Of a DNA stretch of 64,000 nt, positions 26,016-34,381 are shown one piece after another (positions within the stretch are counted from its first letter, which is position 1; every line of letters starts with the position of its first letter). The stretch is from Oscillospiraceae bacterium (GTDB taxonomy: Bacteria; Bacillota; Clostridia; Oscillospirales; Ruminococcaceae), in contig SVNC01000008.1 of the NCBI GenBank assembly GCA_015067025.1, positions 1 through 64,000 of the forward strand. The letters are read 5' to 3'. Made by a program: the position numbers and the translations under genes. The notes below the pieces were generated by a model. It was not told the origin of the DNA. It searched no databases and saw nothing but the letters and a program-made list of their open reading frames with translations.

Positions 26016-26364
26016 ATATTTCTTCCTTTCGGTAAATTTCCATAGAAATTTTATGTATTTTCAGTTTTTTAGGCGGTTTTTTTGCTAAAAAAATTTATAC
26101 ATAATTTATTATACTATAAAGTCGTGTGTTTTTTCAAGTACCTTACTGCCTTTTTGGGACTGCGTTCTGCGTTATATTGCACAAAATTTCAGGGGAAATT
26201 TTGTTTAATTCGTTTAAATTTCAAAAAGTGTAGAAAAATGATAAAAAAAATGTTAAAATTATAATAGCTGTTTTTGTACCCCAAAAACAGAATAGTAAAA
26301 CGAAATTCAGAAAACTGAAATTAAACCGAATATAACTGTTCATAAAAGAAAGGAAAATCACACA
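26016..26364. other. Divergent intergenic region, ppk / efflux-like genes
   Basis: About 350 bp, strongly A/T-rich, holding the ppk promoter on the minus strand and a TATAAT-like box near 26257-26262 without a convincing -35 partner on the plus strand. A CTGTTTTTGTACCCCAAAAACAG hairpin-like sequence lies near 26268-26290 in the leader of the plus-strand operon. No gene or repeat seen. Confidence 0.5.
26108..26137 (-). promoter_or_regulatory. Promoter of ppk operon
   Basis: Minus-strand TTGAAA (26132-26137), 18-bp spacer, TATAAT (26108-26113). Confidence 0.7.
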
Positions 26365-27342
26365 ATGAATCGTATCGTATCCCGTATCGTAGCATCCGTT
26401 GCCGCATTTTCAATGGTAATCGGTCTGTCAGGCTGTTACTTTTTCCCTGAGGAAGAAAAGCTGCTTGATCCTCCCGTACTTAAGGTAGAGGACGTTACCT
26501 ATTCAACCTACAAGGCGGTAAAGAAGACTATCGTCAACAAGGCCGCAACAACAGGCTACTGCGTATCAAAGAATCAGGTCAACTGCAGCTTCAAGGCAGA
26601 CGGTGCTATAATGACTGTACACGTAAGAGCAGGTGACACCGTAAAGGAAGGCGACCTTTTAGCAGAATACAACACAGGTGATTTAGAGTACACCCTAAGA
26701 GAACAGCAGCTTAAGGTTCAGCAGGCTCAGAATACATATAATTCAAACGGCAGTGAAAACAGCCGCTTACAGCTTGAAATTGAAAAGAATACACTTGCAA
26801 AGCTTCAAAACGAATACGACAATTCAAAGATATTCGCTCCCTGCGACGGTCTTGTAAGCTTTGCTGACAGATTAGCTCCCGGTGCTAAGGTAAAGGCTTA
26901 CGCAACTGTAGTTACTATCATTGATCCCGAAGTTATCTACGTAAAGGCTAACGTCAATGATGACAGAAAGTTCAAAAAGGGTCAGGACGTAACTATCACG
27001 ATAGACGGAGAGGACTTCAGCGGTACCGTGGTAAAGACTCCTATTGAAGCAAAGGAAGAGGGCGACGAGGATACGAGCAGTATTTACGCAGAGTTCAAGG
27101 GAACACTTCCCAGCTTTACAAAGGTAGGTACAGTAGCGGATATTACCTACATAAAGGAACAGGCTGAGGACGCTATCGTTATCCCTAAATACCTCGTTAA
27201 GACACTTTCCGGTAAGGAATACGTTCAGGTGTTCAAGGATGGTGAGAAGGTAGAAGTATTTATTGAAACAGGTATTACAAATGCAACAGAAGTACAGATC
27301 CTTTCGGGACTTGCCGAAGGCGATGAGGTAGTTGTAAAGTAA
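26365..27342 (+). CDS. Lipoprotein membrane-fusion/adaptor protein (HlyD/MacA-like)
   Basis: 325 residues. Signal peptide with lipobox LSGC (Cys24), so the protein is attached outside the membrane by lipid. A biotinyl-lipoyl-like hairpin (about 72-165) holds GAIMTVHVRAGDTVKEGDLL and, after a short coiled coil (LKVQQAQNTYN...EKNTLAKLQNEY), KIFAPCDGLVSFADRLAPGA; a beta-barrel domain follows. This is the RND/MacA-type adaptor. In Gram-positives such adaptors join MacB-type ABC exporters; here the next gene, 38 bp on, is a double FtsX permease, but no ATPase is nearby. Confidence 0.88.
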   Translation: MNRIVSRIVASVAAFSMVIGLSGCYFFPEEEKLLDPPVLKVEDVTYSTYKAVKKTIVNKAATTGYCVSKNQVNCSFKADGAIMTVHVRAGDTVKEGDLLAEYNTGDLEYTLREQQLKVQQAQNTYNSNGSENSRLQLEIEKNTLAKLQNEYDNSKIFAPCDGLVSFADRLAPGAKVKAYATVVTIIDPEVIYVKANVNDDRKFKKGQDVTITIDGEDFSGTVVKTPIEAKEEGDEDTSSIYAEFKGTLPSFTKVGTVADITYIKEQAEDAIVIPKYLVKTLSGKEYVQVFKDGEKVEVFIETGITNATEVQILSGLAEGDEVVVK

Positions 27343-27380
27343 GAAGATAAGTTACTATTTCGGACGAAAGGATTTGAAAG

Positions 27381-30146
27381 ATGTTTACACTACTCTGGCG
27401 TAAAATGCGTAATACCAAATGGATGGTACTGTGTCTGTTCTTAGGCTTCCTTATGGCGGCAGGTATGATGAGTACTATTCCTATATATATGGACGCTTCA
27501 TTACAGCGTATGCTGGTTAAGGATATGGAACAGTTCCAGCTTGATACGGGTAAATTCCCCGGTCTTTACACGGTATCAAAAACTCTTCAGCTCGGCGTTG
27601 ATGATGCCACACAGTTAAAGCTTGTAGAAGATATAAAGACAAAGGCTGACAGCAGAGTAAATGCAATAGGTATGTCCACCACAGTCAGCAAGACTACTCT
27701 TATGGATAACTGCACCTATATTGCTACCGAAGAAAAGGATGGCAAGGATATAACCTCCCGTGTAAAGCTTATCGGTATGACAGGCTATGAGGAACATATA
27801 AAGATAACAAGAGGCGAAATGCCCGCTTCTCCCGTTGTAAACGGTGTTTATCAGGGCGTAGCTTCTGAAGAAGTTCTTCAGACACTCGGTATCAATATCG
27901 GTACAAATTATAAGGTAATTTCTCTCGATACTTCCATCGAGCCTTATTACATCTGCATTACAGGTGTTTATGAACAGCTCACTGATAACGACAGCTACTG
28001 GGCTGAAACAATGGACAGTTATCTTAATGCGGTATTCTTTGACTACGATACGGTTATAAACGAGCTTATCCCCTCAGGCAGGTTCAATATAACCGAATTA
28101 TATCAGAGATACGCTCTTGATTATCAGTCACTTGATATGAACAGAATAGGCGACGTTACCGCAACTATAGATTATGATCCTACGTTCTATTCACAAAACG
28201 GCTATAGCAACAGTTTTGAAGTTTCTGATATCATACGTCAGTATACAGAAAGAGCTGATAAGCTGACAAGAATTTTATGGATATTACAGATCCCCGCCCT
28301 CGTAATGCTGGCATTCTACCTCTTTATGGTATCTCAGCTCAACGTTGACCGCGAAAGAAACGAAATTGCAGTATTCAAGAGCCGTGGTGCAAGTTCAAAG
28401 CAGGTCTTCGGACTTTATGCCGCTCAGTCGGGTATACTGGGACTTGTGACACTTATATTTGCTCCCTTCATAGGACTTATACTCTGTCAGTTCCTCGGTG
28501 TAAGCAATGGATTCTTAGAATTCGTAAACAGAACAGGTATTGCTGCAAAGATAACCTCTGTAAGTGTTATTTATGCTTTACTCGCGATAGTTGTATTTTT
28601 CCTTACAACTATGATACCTATTATTCCTGCATCAAAGCTGACCATAGTACAGTATAAGGCGAGCCGTACAAAGGTAGTAAAGATGTCCCTTTGGGAAAAG
28701 CTCTTTGTTGACGTTGTGTTACTTGCAACAGCCTTTGTGTTCTTATATTTCTATTCGCTCAACCTTACAAATACCGTAGCGGATGGTACTTTTGAGGCAA
28801 CGGGAGAAATAGACCCCTTATTATTCATATTCTCTACCCTTATGATTTTAGGCTTTGGTCTTTTATTCATAAGAGTTTATCCCTATTTATTAAGAATCGT
28901 ATACTATATCGGCAGACCCTTCTGGTCACCTTCACAGTATATGGCTATTACTACAGTATGCCGCTCTCAGGGCGGTAAGGAACGTTTCCTTATGTTGTTC
29001 CTTGTTATTACCTTCTCCTTCGGTATATTCTCTGCAAATACCGCACGAGCAATAAATAATAATATCAGTGACAGAATTTACTACGAAAACGGTGCTGCGG
29101 TAACTCTTACAGAGTTCTCTATGACATCCTCCGAAGAGGGCGGTGCCAGCGAATACGTAGAAACAGATTTTTCACGCTACGAAAATCTTGAGGGCGTTGA
29201 AATCGCCACTAAGGTGCTTGTAAACGACAAGGTAAAATTAAAGCTTGGTAAGAAAAATCACGACGTTACTTTAATGGCTATCGAGCCTGATAAGTTTGCA
29301 CAGACGGCATGGTTCAGAAATGACCTGCTTCCCGTTCACTGGTGGAACTACACCAACGCTCTCGTTGAAAACCGTACAGGTGTTATCATTTCAACGGGTC
29401 TTGCTGAGGAAGCAGGCGTAAAGCAGGGTGACGTAATTACACTCAAATGGGCAGGCAATGATAACCTTGATACAACGGTCATGGCAATCGTTGATTACTG
29501 GCCCGGCCTTAACCCCAACTCCTGCAACTTTGCGGTTATGAACTACGGCTTTGTACGTTCGAGAACAACTCCTGAGCCTTATCAGGTGTGGCTTAAGCTT
29601 AAGGACGGTGCTACAAGTGAGGCACTTTACGATAGTATAGAAAAGGCAAGACTCCCCATCGAGCAGGTCAAGGACAGCTCACAGATGCTTATTGCGGAAA
29701 AGACCGATCCTTCTCTTCAGGGTATGAACGGTGCTCTTACCTTGGGCTTTGTAATCATTATGCTTATGACTATCATAGGCTTCCTTATCTACTGGATACT
29801 GTCGATAAGAAGCAGAACGCTGCAGTTCGGTATTCTTCGTGCGATGGGTGTATCCTTTAAGGAAATTATCGGAATACTTGGATATGAGCAGATACTCGTT
29901 TCGGGTGTATCAATAGCTTGCTCCTTTATCATAGGCGGCTTTGTAAGTGATCTGTTCGTACCTTTATTCCAGTATATGTATGCTGTAAACGACCAGATAC
30001 CGCCCTTCAGAGTAGCGGCAATGCAGGCAGACTACATAAAGATGTATATAATCATCGGACTTATGCTGATAGGCGGCTTTGCAATTCTTGGTGCGCTTAT
30101 CCGTAAGATCAATATCAACAAGGCATTAAAGCTTGGTGAGGATTGA
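27381..30146 (+). CDS. FtsX-family ABC transporter permease (double)
   Basis: 921 residues. An N-terminal transmembrane helix (about 15-35) and a large extracellular MacB-like domain (about 40-290) precede three helices (about 295-415, containing the FtsX segment ERNEIAVFKSRGASSKQVFG). Further helices (about 440-530), a second extracellular domain (about 540-770) and a final FtsX block (about 780-915, SRTLQFGILRAMGVSFKEIIG) complete the two-repeat layout. Likely exports or extracts lipids, peptides or lipoproteins with the adaptor encoded just upstream. It needs an ATP-binding partner, which is not encoded next to it. Confidence 0.88.
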   Translation: MFTLLWRKMRNTKWMVLCLFLGFLMAAGMMSTIPIYMDASLQRMLVKDMEQFQLDTGKFPGLYTVSKTLQLGVDDATQLKLVEDIKTKADSRVNAIGMSTTVSKTTLMDNCTYIATEEKDGKDITSRVKLIGMTGYEEHIKITRGEMPASPVVNGVYQGVASEEVLQTLGINIGTNYKVISLDTSIEPYYICITGVYEQLTDNDSYWAETMDSYLNAVFFDYDTVINELIPSGRFNITELYQRYALDYQSLDMNRIGDVTATIDYDPTFYSQNGYSNSFEVSDIIRQYTERADKLTRILWILQIPALVMLAFYLFMVSQLNVDRERNEIAVFKSRGASSKQVFGLYAAQSGILGLVTLIFAPFIGLILCQFLGVSNGFLEFVNRTGIAAKITSVSVIYALLAIVVFFLTTMIPIIPASKLTIVQYKASRTKVVKMSLWEKLFVDVVLLATAFVFLYFYSLNLTNTVADGTFEATGEIDPLLFIFSTLMILGFGLLFIRVYPYLLRIVYYIGRPFWSPSQYMAITTVCRSQGGKERFLMLFLVITFSFGIFSANTARAINNNISDRIYYENGAAVTLTEFSMTSSEEGGASEYVETDFSRYENLEGVEIATKVLVNDKVKLKLGKKNHDVTLMAIEPDKFAQTAWFRNDLLPVHWWNYTNALVENRTGVIISTGLAEEAGVKQGDVITLKWAGNDNLDTTVMAIVDYWPGLNPNSCNFAVMNYGFVRSRTTPEPYQVWLKLKDGATSEALYDSIEKARLPIEQVKDSSQMLIAEKTDPSLQGMNGALTLGFVIIMLMTIIGFLIYWILSIRSRTLQFGILRAMGVSFKEIIGILGYEQILVSGVSIACSFIIGGFVSDLFVPLFQYMYAVNDQIPPFRVAAMQADYIKMYIIIGLMLIGGFAILGALIRKININKALKLGED

Positions 30147-30175
30147 TCCTCACCCGGCTTTGACTGGGTTTTAAA

Positions 30176-30406
30176 ATGGAACTTGCACTTAAAATATTTG
30201 ATAAGTTAAGATACTTTATAATAGTGCTGGGGGCAGGCTTTCTCGTTACTGCCATGATTACGCAGTACGACTGGGCGTATATGGGAGCAGTGATATGTAT
30301 CGCTTTATTCATCGCCTGTGACGCAACGGTTATGATAATACAGAGAAAGCTGAATATCCCCGTTAAAAAGCACGAAAATATGTTTAAACTGAAGAAACGG
30401 AAATAA
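30176..30406 (+). CDS. Small two-helix membrane protein
   Basis: 76 residues with two predicted membrane helices (about 12-30 and 35-52, RYFIIVLGAGFLVTAMI and YMGAVICIALFIACDATVMI) and a strongly basic cytoplasmic tail (KKHENMFKLKKRK). No family recognised. It lies between the permease and ttcA with tight spacing (29 and 4 bp), which supports it being real, but there is no good ribosome site before ATG 30176 and a small hairpin precedes it. It could be a transporter accessory. Confidence 0.5.
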   Translation: MELALKIFDKLRYFIIVLGAGFLVTAMITQYDWAYMGAVICIALFIACDATVMIIQRKLNIPVKKHENMFKLKKRK

Positions 30407-30410
30407 CCTT

Positions 30411-31166
30411 ATGCAAAAGATAATGGGCTTTATCAGAAAGGCCTGTCAGGAATTTGACCTTATTCAAAGCGGCGACAGAATAGCAGTCGGTGTTTCGGGA
30501 GGTAAGGACAGTCTTGCACTTCTTGCAGGGCTTGCGGGTATGCGTCGTTTCGCAGAGTTTTCCTATGAGCTGGTGGCAATCACTCTTGATCCCGGCTTTA
30601 ACGGTCAGCAAAATGATTATGAAGAGGTAGCAAGGCTTTGTGAAAAGCTGGACGTACCCTTTAAGCTGGTGCATACCAATATAGGCGAAATAGTCTTTGA
30701 TATAAGAAAAGAGCCTAATCCCTGCTCTCTTTGTGCAAAGCTCAGAAGAGGTGCATTGCACGATGCGGCGATAGAAGCAGGCTGTAACAAAATTGCACTT
30801 GGTCATCATAAGGATGACGTGATCGAGACCTTTATAATGAATCTTTTCAAGGAGGGCAGAGTCGGTTGCTTTGCACCGAAGACCTACCTTTCAAGAAAAC
30901 AGATAACTATGATAAGACCGCTTGTATTTGCTCCTGAATCTCAGATAATTTCAAGCTGTAAAAGAAACGGTCTTGAGGTGGTCAAATCCATATGTCCTGC
31001 GGATAAGAACACCACAAGAGAAACTACGAAGCAGTTTTTAAATGATATGGAGAAAAAGGACAGGGGCTTCAAGCTCCGTATATTTACCGCTCTTCGTAAA
31101 AGCGGTGTAAACGGTTGGGGATTTAAGGATGACGTTAAATCATCCGATAATGAAGAAATTAACTGA
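30411..31166 (+). CDS. ttcA: TtcA-family tRNA thiolation protein
   Basis: 251-residue PP-loop ATPase that resembles the enzyme placing sulfur on C32 of tRNA. The ATP loop is GVSGGKDSLALLA (about residue 29); the cysteine pair CSLCAKLRRGALHDAA and a later Cys in SICPADKNTTRE match the Fe-S cluster ligands of TtcA; LGHHKDDVIETFIMNLF is the second conserved motif. It is somewhat shorter than the E. coli enzyme, so 'TtcA-like' is the safe claim. Followed by a CCA-adding-type enzyme, making a small tRNA-maturation group. Confidence 0.87.
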   Translation: MQKIMGFIRKACQEFDLIQSGDRIAVGVSGGKDSLALLAGLAGMRRFAEFSYELVAITLDPGFNGQQNDYEEVARLCEKLDVPFKLVHTNIGEIVFDIRKEPNPCSLCAKLRRGALHDAAIEAGCNKIALGHHKDDVIETFIMNLFKEGRVGCFAPKTYLSRKQITMIRPLVFAPESQIISSCKRNGLEVVKSICPADKNTTRETTKQFLNDMEKKDRGFKLRIFTALRKSGVNGWGFKDDVKSSDNEEIN

Positions 31167-31182
31167 TCCGAGGTGATTGTTT

Positions 31183-32577
31183 TTGGCAAAGCAGAAGCTG
31201 AATATTCCGCAGCAGATTGCGGATATGCTGAAAACGATTGAAAGAGAAAAATGTAAGGCGTATATCGTAGGCTCCTGCGTCAGTGAGCTTCTCGCCGGCC
31301 GCACGCCGATGGATTATGATATTATCACAAATGCAGGCTTTGAAGAGATGATGTATATCTTCCGTGATATGCGTATCGTGTCACGGGACAGAAAGATGAG
31401 CAGTGTGATGGTATCTGTACCGGGTATGGTGGTGCAGGTCTCTTCCTATAAAAAGGAAGTTGTAAACGGCGAAGCGATATATACCGATAATTATCTATTC
31501 GACCTTGCAGGCAGGGACTTTTCTGCAAACGCCATTGCGTACCATCCGAGAAAGGGCTTTAAAGATCCCTTTGACGGTATGGAATGTATAGAGGGGGAAA
31601 CTATAACCTTAAAGGCTATAGGCGAATATCCCATAAAGCTATGGAAAGAGAATGACCTTGACGAAAACGAGCTTACGTTAAAGCTTGAGCCACCGTCAAG
31701 TCTTAAAACAAATCCTGAAAATATACTTAACGCACTTATATTCTTAGGAAACGGAAATTATAAAATCGACGAAGTAACGGCAAAAGCTATAAATGAAAAT
31801 GCACCGCTGCTTCGTAATATAGAAAAGGAAATACTTTTTACAAAGTTTACAAGACTGCTGCTTACAAGAAATATCAGCCTTGTGATGAGACAGTTTCCTA
31901 AGGTGTTCTGTGATATATGTCCCGATCTTAAGGCTGCTCACGAGTTTTTACCACGCGAGAATTTCGGCTGTGATCTATGGGAACATATCTGCAGAGCGGT
32001 AGAATTTTCTCCGCCGCAAGCGGCATCAAGATATACGGCACTTTTCCATAATGCAGGCAACCCCGATTGCTACAGCGATGACGGAACGGGAACAGAACAT
32101 TATTACGGGCATCAGGAGCTTGGCAGGATAATCGCATCAAGATTTTTAAACAGCGTGACCTCAGACAGGAAGCTGAAAGACGACGTGGATTTTCTTATAG
32201 AATATCACGACGTGGAGATAAAAGAAGACCGTATACATTTAAAACGTCTTATGAATGATATTGAAGCCGAGGAGCTGAAAACCATAATAAAGCTCCGTAT
32301 TGCAGACGATATGGCAAAGCCGACGGTACATGAAGGCAAGGTAGCTTCATACCGCAGATGTCTGCAGGTACTTGACGATATCGTAAAATCAGGCGAGTGC
32401 TGTAAAATGTCACAGCTTGCGATAAAGAAGACCGATCTTTTATCCCGCCACCTTGCGACAAATGAAAAGCAGGCTGCACGCATTATCGAAATGCTTTACG
32501 AAGCTGTGCTTGAGCAACCAAGACTAAATCTTGCACCAATACTCATTGATATGGTGAAGAAAACTATAAAAAAGTAA
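31183..32577 (+). CDS. cca: CCA tRNA nucleotidyltransferase-like protein
   Basis: 464-residue class II nucleotidyltransferase of the CCA-adding/poly(A) polymerase family. The head domain has YIVGSCVSELLAGRTPMDYDIIT, with the two catalytic aspartates in DYD. The usual RD of GGxVRD is replaced by SE, and the C-terminal HD-like domain reads LFHNAGNPD where HD enzymes have HD(I/V)GKP, so a phosphohydrolase activity is unlikely. Start: no ATG is available; TTG 31183 (MAKQKLNIPQQIADML) has AGGTGA six bases upstream, while TTG 31177 directly abuts that ribosome site, so 31183 is chosen. Follows ttcA by 16 bp. Confidence 0.85.
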   Translation: MAKQKLNIPQQIADMLKTIEREKCKAYIVGSCVSELLAGRTPMDYDIITNAGFEEMMYIFRDMRIVSRDRKMSSVMVSVPGMVVQVSSYKKEVVNGEAIYTDNYLFDLAGRDFSANAIAYHPRKGFKDPFDGMECIEGETITLKAIGEYPIKLWKENDLDENELTLKLEPPSSLKTNPENILNALIFLGNGNYKIDEVTAKAINENAPLLRNIEKEILFTKFTRLLLTRNISLVMRQFPKVFCDICPDLKAAHEFLPRENFGCDLWEHICRAVEFSPPQAASRYTALFHNAGNPDCYSDDGTGTEHYYGHQELGRIIASRFLNSVTSDRKLKDDVDFLIEYHDVEIKEDRIHLKRLMNDIEAEELKTIIKLRIADDMAKPTVHEGKVASYRRCLQVLDDIVKSGECCKMSQLAIKKTDLLSRHLATNEKQAARIIEMLYEAVLEQPRLNLAPILIDMVKKTIKK

Positions 32578-32621
32578 TTTTGTCGGCAAAAAAATACAGA
32601 ATTACGGAAGGAAGATACCCT

Positions 32622-33242
32622 ATGAAAAATTGCTGTCTATGGATAAATGGCAAAAAAGTAAAAGACATAAACGGCATAAAGGAAAATTTTAATATATCAG
32701 ACGTGCGTGGATATTTCTACGGTGGTAGACTTGCAGACTGGCTTTCGGCTCATGACGCTGAAAAGGAAGCAGAGCTTGTAAGAATGATACCGACAGGTAT
32801 TAACCCTGACAAGATACTGCAGGAGATATTCTGCGAAAAGAAGAAAGCCGTTCCTGCTGTTATTTATCACAGACAGACGGTAAAGCCTGATTTTATAAAG
32901 GGTAGCAGTTCCTTTACTGCGGACAGCTCTTTTAATATAGGTTCTCACAAGGCAGTAGCAGGCTCCTTTGGCTCATACAGTCATCAGTGGGAGTTTGCAA
33001 TATCCTCCTTCTTGGTTACAAGCTTTAAAATGGGCAGTTTTAGCTATGGCAGTTTTAATCTTTCCAGCTTTAATTTCGGTAGTTTTGCTTTGGGTAGCTT
33101 TTCGGTATCGGCACTTTTTAAAAACGGAAGCTTTAACTATGATGATTTTGCAAATGCTCAGAGAATAAGAGATAAGGCGTTACTCAGCTACTTTACCTCT
33201 GAACCTCTTAATAAATACGGATACGGAATACACCTGATATGA
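32622..33242 (+). CDS. Pentapeptide-repeat-like protein with phenylalanine core
   Basis: 206 residues. The frame starts earlier (TTG 32580), but ATG 32622 has AAGGAAG at good spacing. Residues 1-about 80 form a small domain (CLWINGKKVKDINGIKENFN, then VRGYFYGGRLADWLSAHDAE) seen in uncharacterised Clostridial proteins. Residues about 95-185 contain a run of seven pentads of the pattern [GST]SFxx (SSFLV TSFKM GSFSY GSFNL and so on), each with Phe at the inward position, suggesting a right-handed four-sided beta-helix like pentapeptide-repeat proteins. No signal peptide. Its stop overlaps the next gene by ATGA, so the two are coupled. Function unknown. Confidence 0.75.
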   Translation: MKNCCLWINGKKVKDINGIKENFNISDVRGYFYGGRLADWLSAHDAEKEAELVRMIPTGINPDKILQEIFCEKKKAVPAVIYHRQTVKPDFIKGSSSFTADSSFNIGSHKAVAGSFGSYSHQWEFAISSFLVTSFKMGSFSYGSFNLSSFNFGSFALGSFSVSALFKNGSFNYDDFANAQRIRDKALLSYFTSEPLNKYGYGIHLI

Positions 33243-34084
33243 ATGCATTTCACATTTTCTGCTCCTCGCCCTTCTTTGCGAAAAATAAGGGTAAGGAGCT
33301 TATTATTGATAAGACAGAAGTATATTGCACCGTTTTATCGGCACTGAGCTGGAGAGAAAAAAACGGCAGTATAGCGATGATTACCGATAAAGAAGGAGAA
33401 AATCTCTTTACAAATATCGGTATAACTGATATATGGGACAGCTTTGACAGTTCTCTCAGCTTTGACAGCGAGGAAATTGACCCTATAATGTTCTGGGCTG
33501 GCGGAAAGCTCCTTGCTTTACAGAAATTTTCTGCACCTTGCGTTATGATAGATACGGATTTTATAGTGTGGAATAAGCTTACCTTTGATAAAAAGCTTAT
33601 TGCCGCCCATGAGGAATATCTTAACCCATCGGTTTATCCCGATATAAACACCTTTGATATGGTGGATTATACTTTTCCCGACGGACTGGATTACACTCTA
33701 CCTGCACTTAATACCGCCTTTTTATATATGCCTGATGAGGATTTCAAGCAGTATTATACCTCGCAGGCTGTAACCTTTATGAAAAAGGCAAAAAGAGGCG
33801 GGGATTATCTTACGTATATGGTTTTCGCAGAGCAGAGATTACTACCTATGCTTGCAAAAAAATGCGGTATAGAGTACACTACGCTTCTTGATAAGGATGC
33901 TTTATTTTTACCTCAGAACAGCTATACTCATCTCTGGGGGGCAAAACAGGCTATGAGAGATGATAAAACAGAAAGAGAACGCTTTTTGAATAGTTGCAGG
34001 GAAAGAATAGTAAGGTCGTATCCTGACTATTCTTATCTTATAGACAGAATTGAAGATTTCTATGGGAATAATTCTGGACGATAA
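33239..34084 (+). CDS. Glycosyltransferase-like protein (DUF6734-type)
   Basis: 281 residues, soluble. The opening MNAFHIFCSSPFF and the central MIDTDFIVW, with a DxD-type metal-binding motif, resemble glycosyltransferase-A folds; the overall pattern fits the uncharacterised DUF6734 family as I remember it. A later segment PALNTAFLYMPDEDFKQYY would match an acceptor region. It is translationally coupled (ATGA) to the pentapeptide-like gene. Substrate and product are unknown; the glycosyltransferase call rests on the DxD motif and general fold impression only. Confidence 0.6.
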   Translation: MNAFHIFCSSPFFAKNKGKELIIDKTEVYCTVLSALSWREKNGSIAMITDKEGENLFTNIGITDIWDSFDSSLSFDSEEIDPIMFWAGGKLLALQKFSAPCVMIDTDFIVWNKLTFDKKLIAAHEEYLNPSVYPDINTFDMVDYTFPDGLDYTLPALNTAFLYMPDEDFKQYYTSQAVTFMKKAKRGGDYLTYMVFAEQRLLPMLAKKCGIEYTTLLDKDALFLPQNSYTHLWGAKQAMRDDKTERERFLNSCRERIVRSYPDYSYLIDRIEDFYGNNSGR

Positions 34085-34148
34085 AGGCATTTTTACTATG
34101 CAAAACCTATAAATTTGATACAGCAAATCCACTTGGCTGTAGTCATAT

Positions 34149-34187
34149 TTGACAAAAAGGTTACAAAACGGTAACAAAAAGGTTACA
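34149..34187 (-). promoter_or_regulatory. WalR-like box array
   Basis: On the minus strand four hexamers spaced by exactly five bases: TGTAAC, TGTTAC, TGTAAC, TGTCAA (plus-strand starts 34182, 34171, 34160, 34149). This fits the WalR (YycF) consensus TGTWAH-N5-TGTWAH, at an 11-bp repeat that keeps all sites on one face of the helix. It ends six bases before the -35 box of the M23 peptidase promoter. Cell-wall hydrolases are classic WalR targets; binding is inferred. Confidence 0.65.
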
Positions 34188-34192
34188 AAATG

Positions 34193-34221
34193 TTGCGAGT
34201 TTGTAACTTTTTTGATATAAT
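34193..34221 (+). promoter_or_regulatory. Promoter of the M23 peptidase gene
   Basis: TTGCGA (34193-34198), 17-bp spacer, TATAAT (34216-34221). A further TGTAAC lies within the spacer (34202-34207). Confidence 0.75.
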
Positions 34222-34242
34222 GAACAAGACGGAAATATTATC

Positions 34243-34304
34243 ACTTTTTCATGGCGGAAAAAGTAGACAGAAAGTAAAGGGTTCATTCTATGGACCCTTT
34301 GCTT
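34243..34304 (+). other. Two-hairpin leader of the M23 peptidase gene
   Basis: The 155-nt leader holds a stem ACTTTTTC / GGAAAAAGT (34243-34264) and a 15-bp stem AAGTAAAGGGTTCAT / ATGGACCCTTTGCTT with a TCT loop (34272-34304). No T run follows the second stem. Not a riboswitch class I recognise. Confidence 0.45.
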
Positions 34305-34381
34305 AAAACTGAAAGAAAACGATATCAATGAAATGTGCGGATATAAATTAAGTACAGCACATGAAAAGGATTTTATATTTT

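Noticed and set aside
34222-34381. c-di-AMP (ydaO) riboswitch before the M23 gene
   Set aside because: None of the conserved core segments are visible; only two simple stems.
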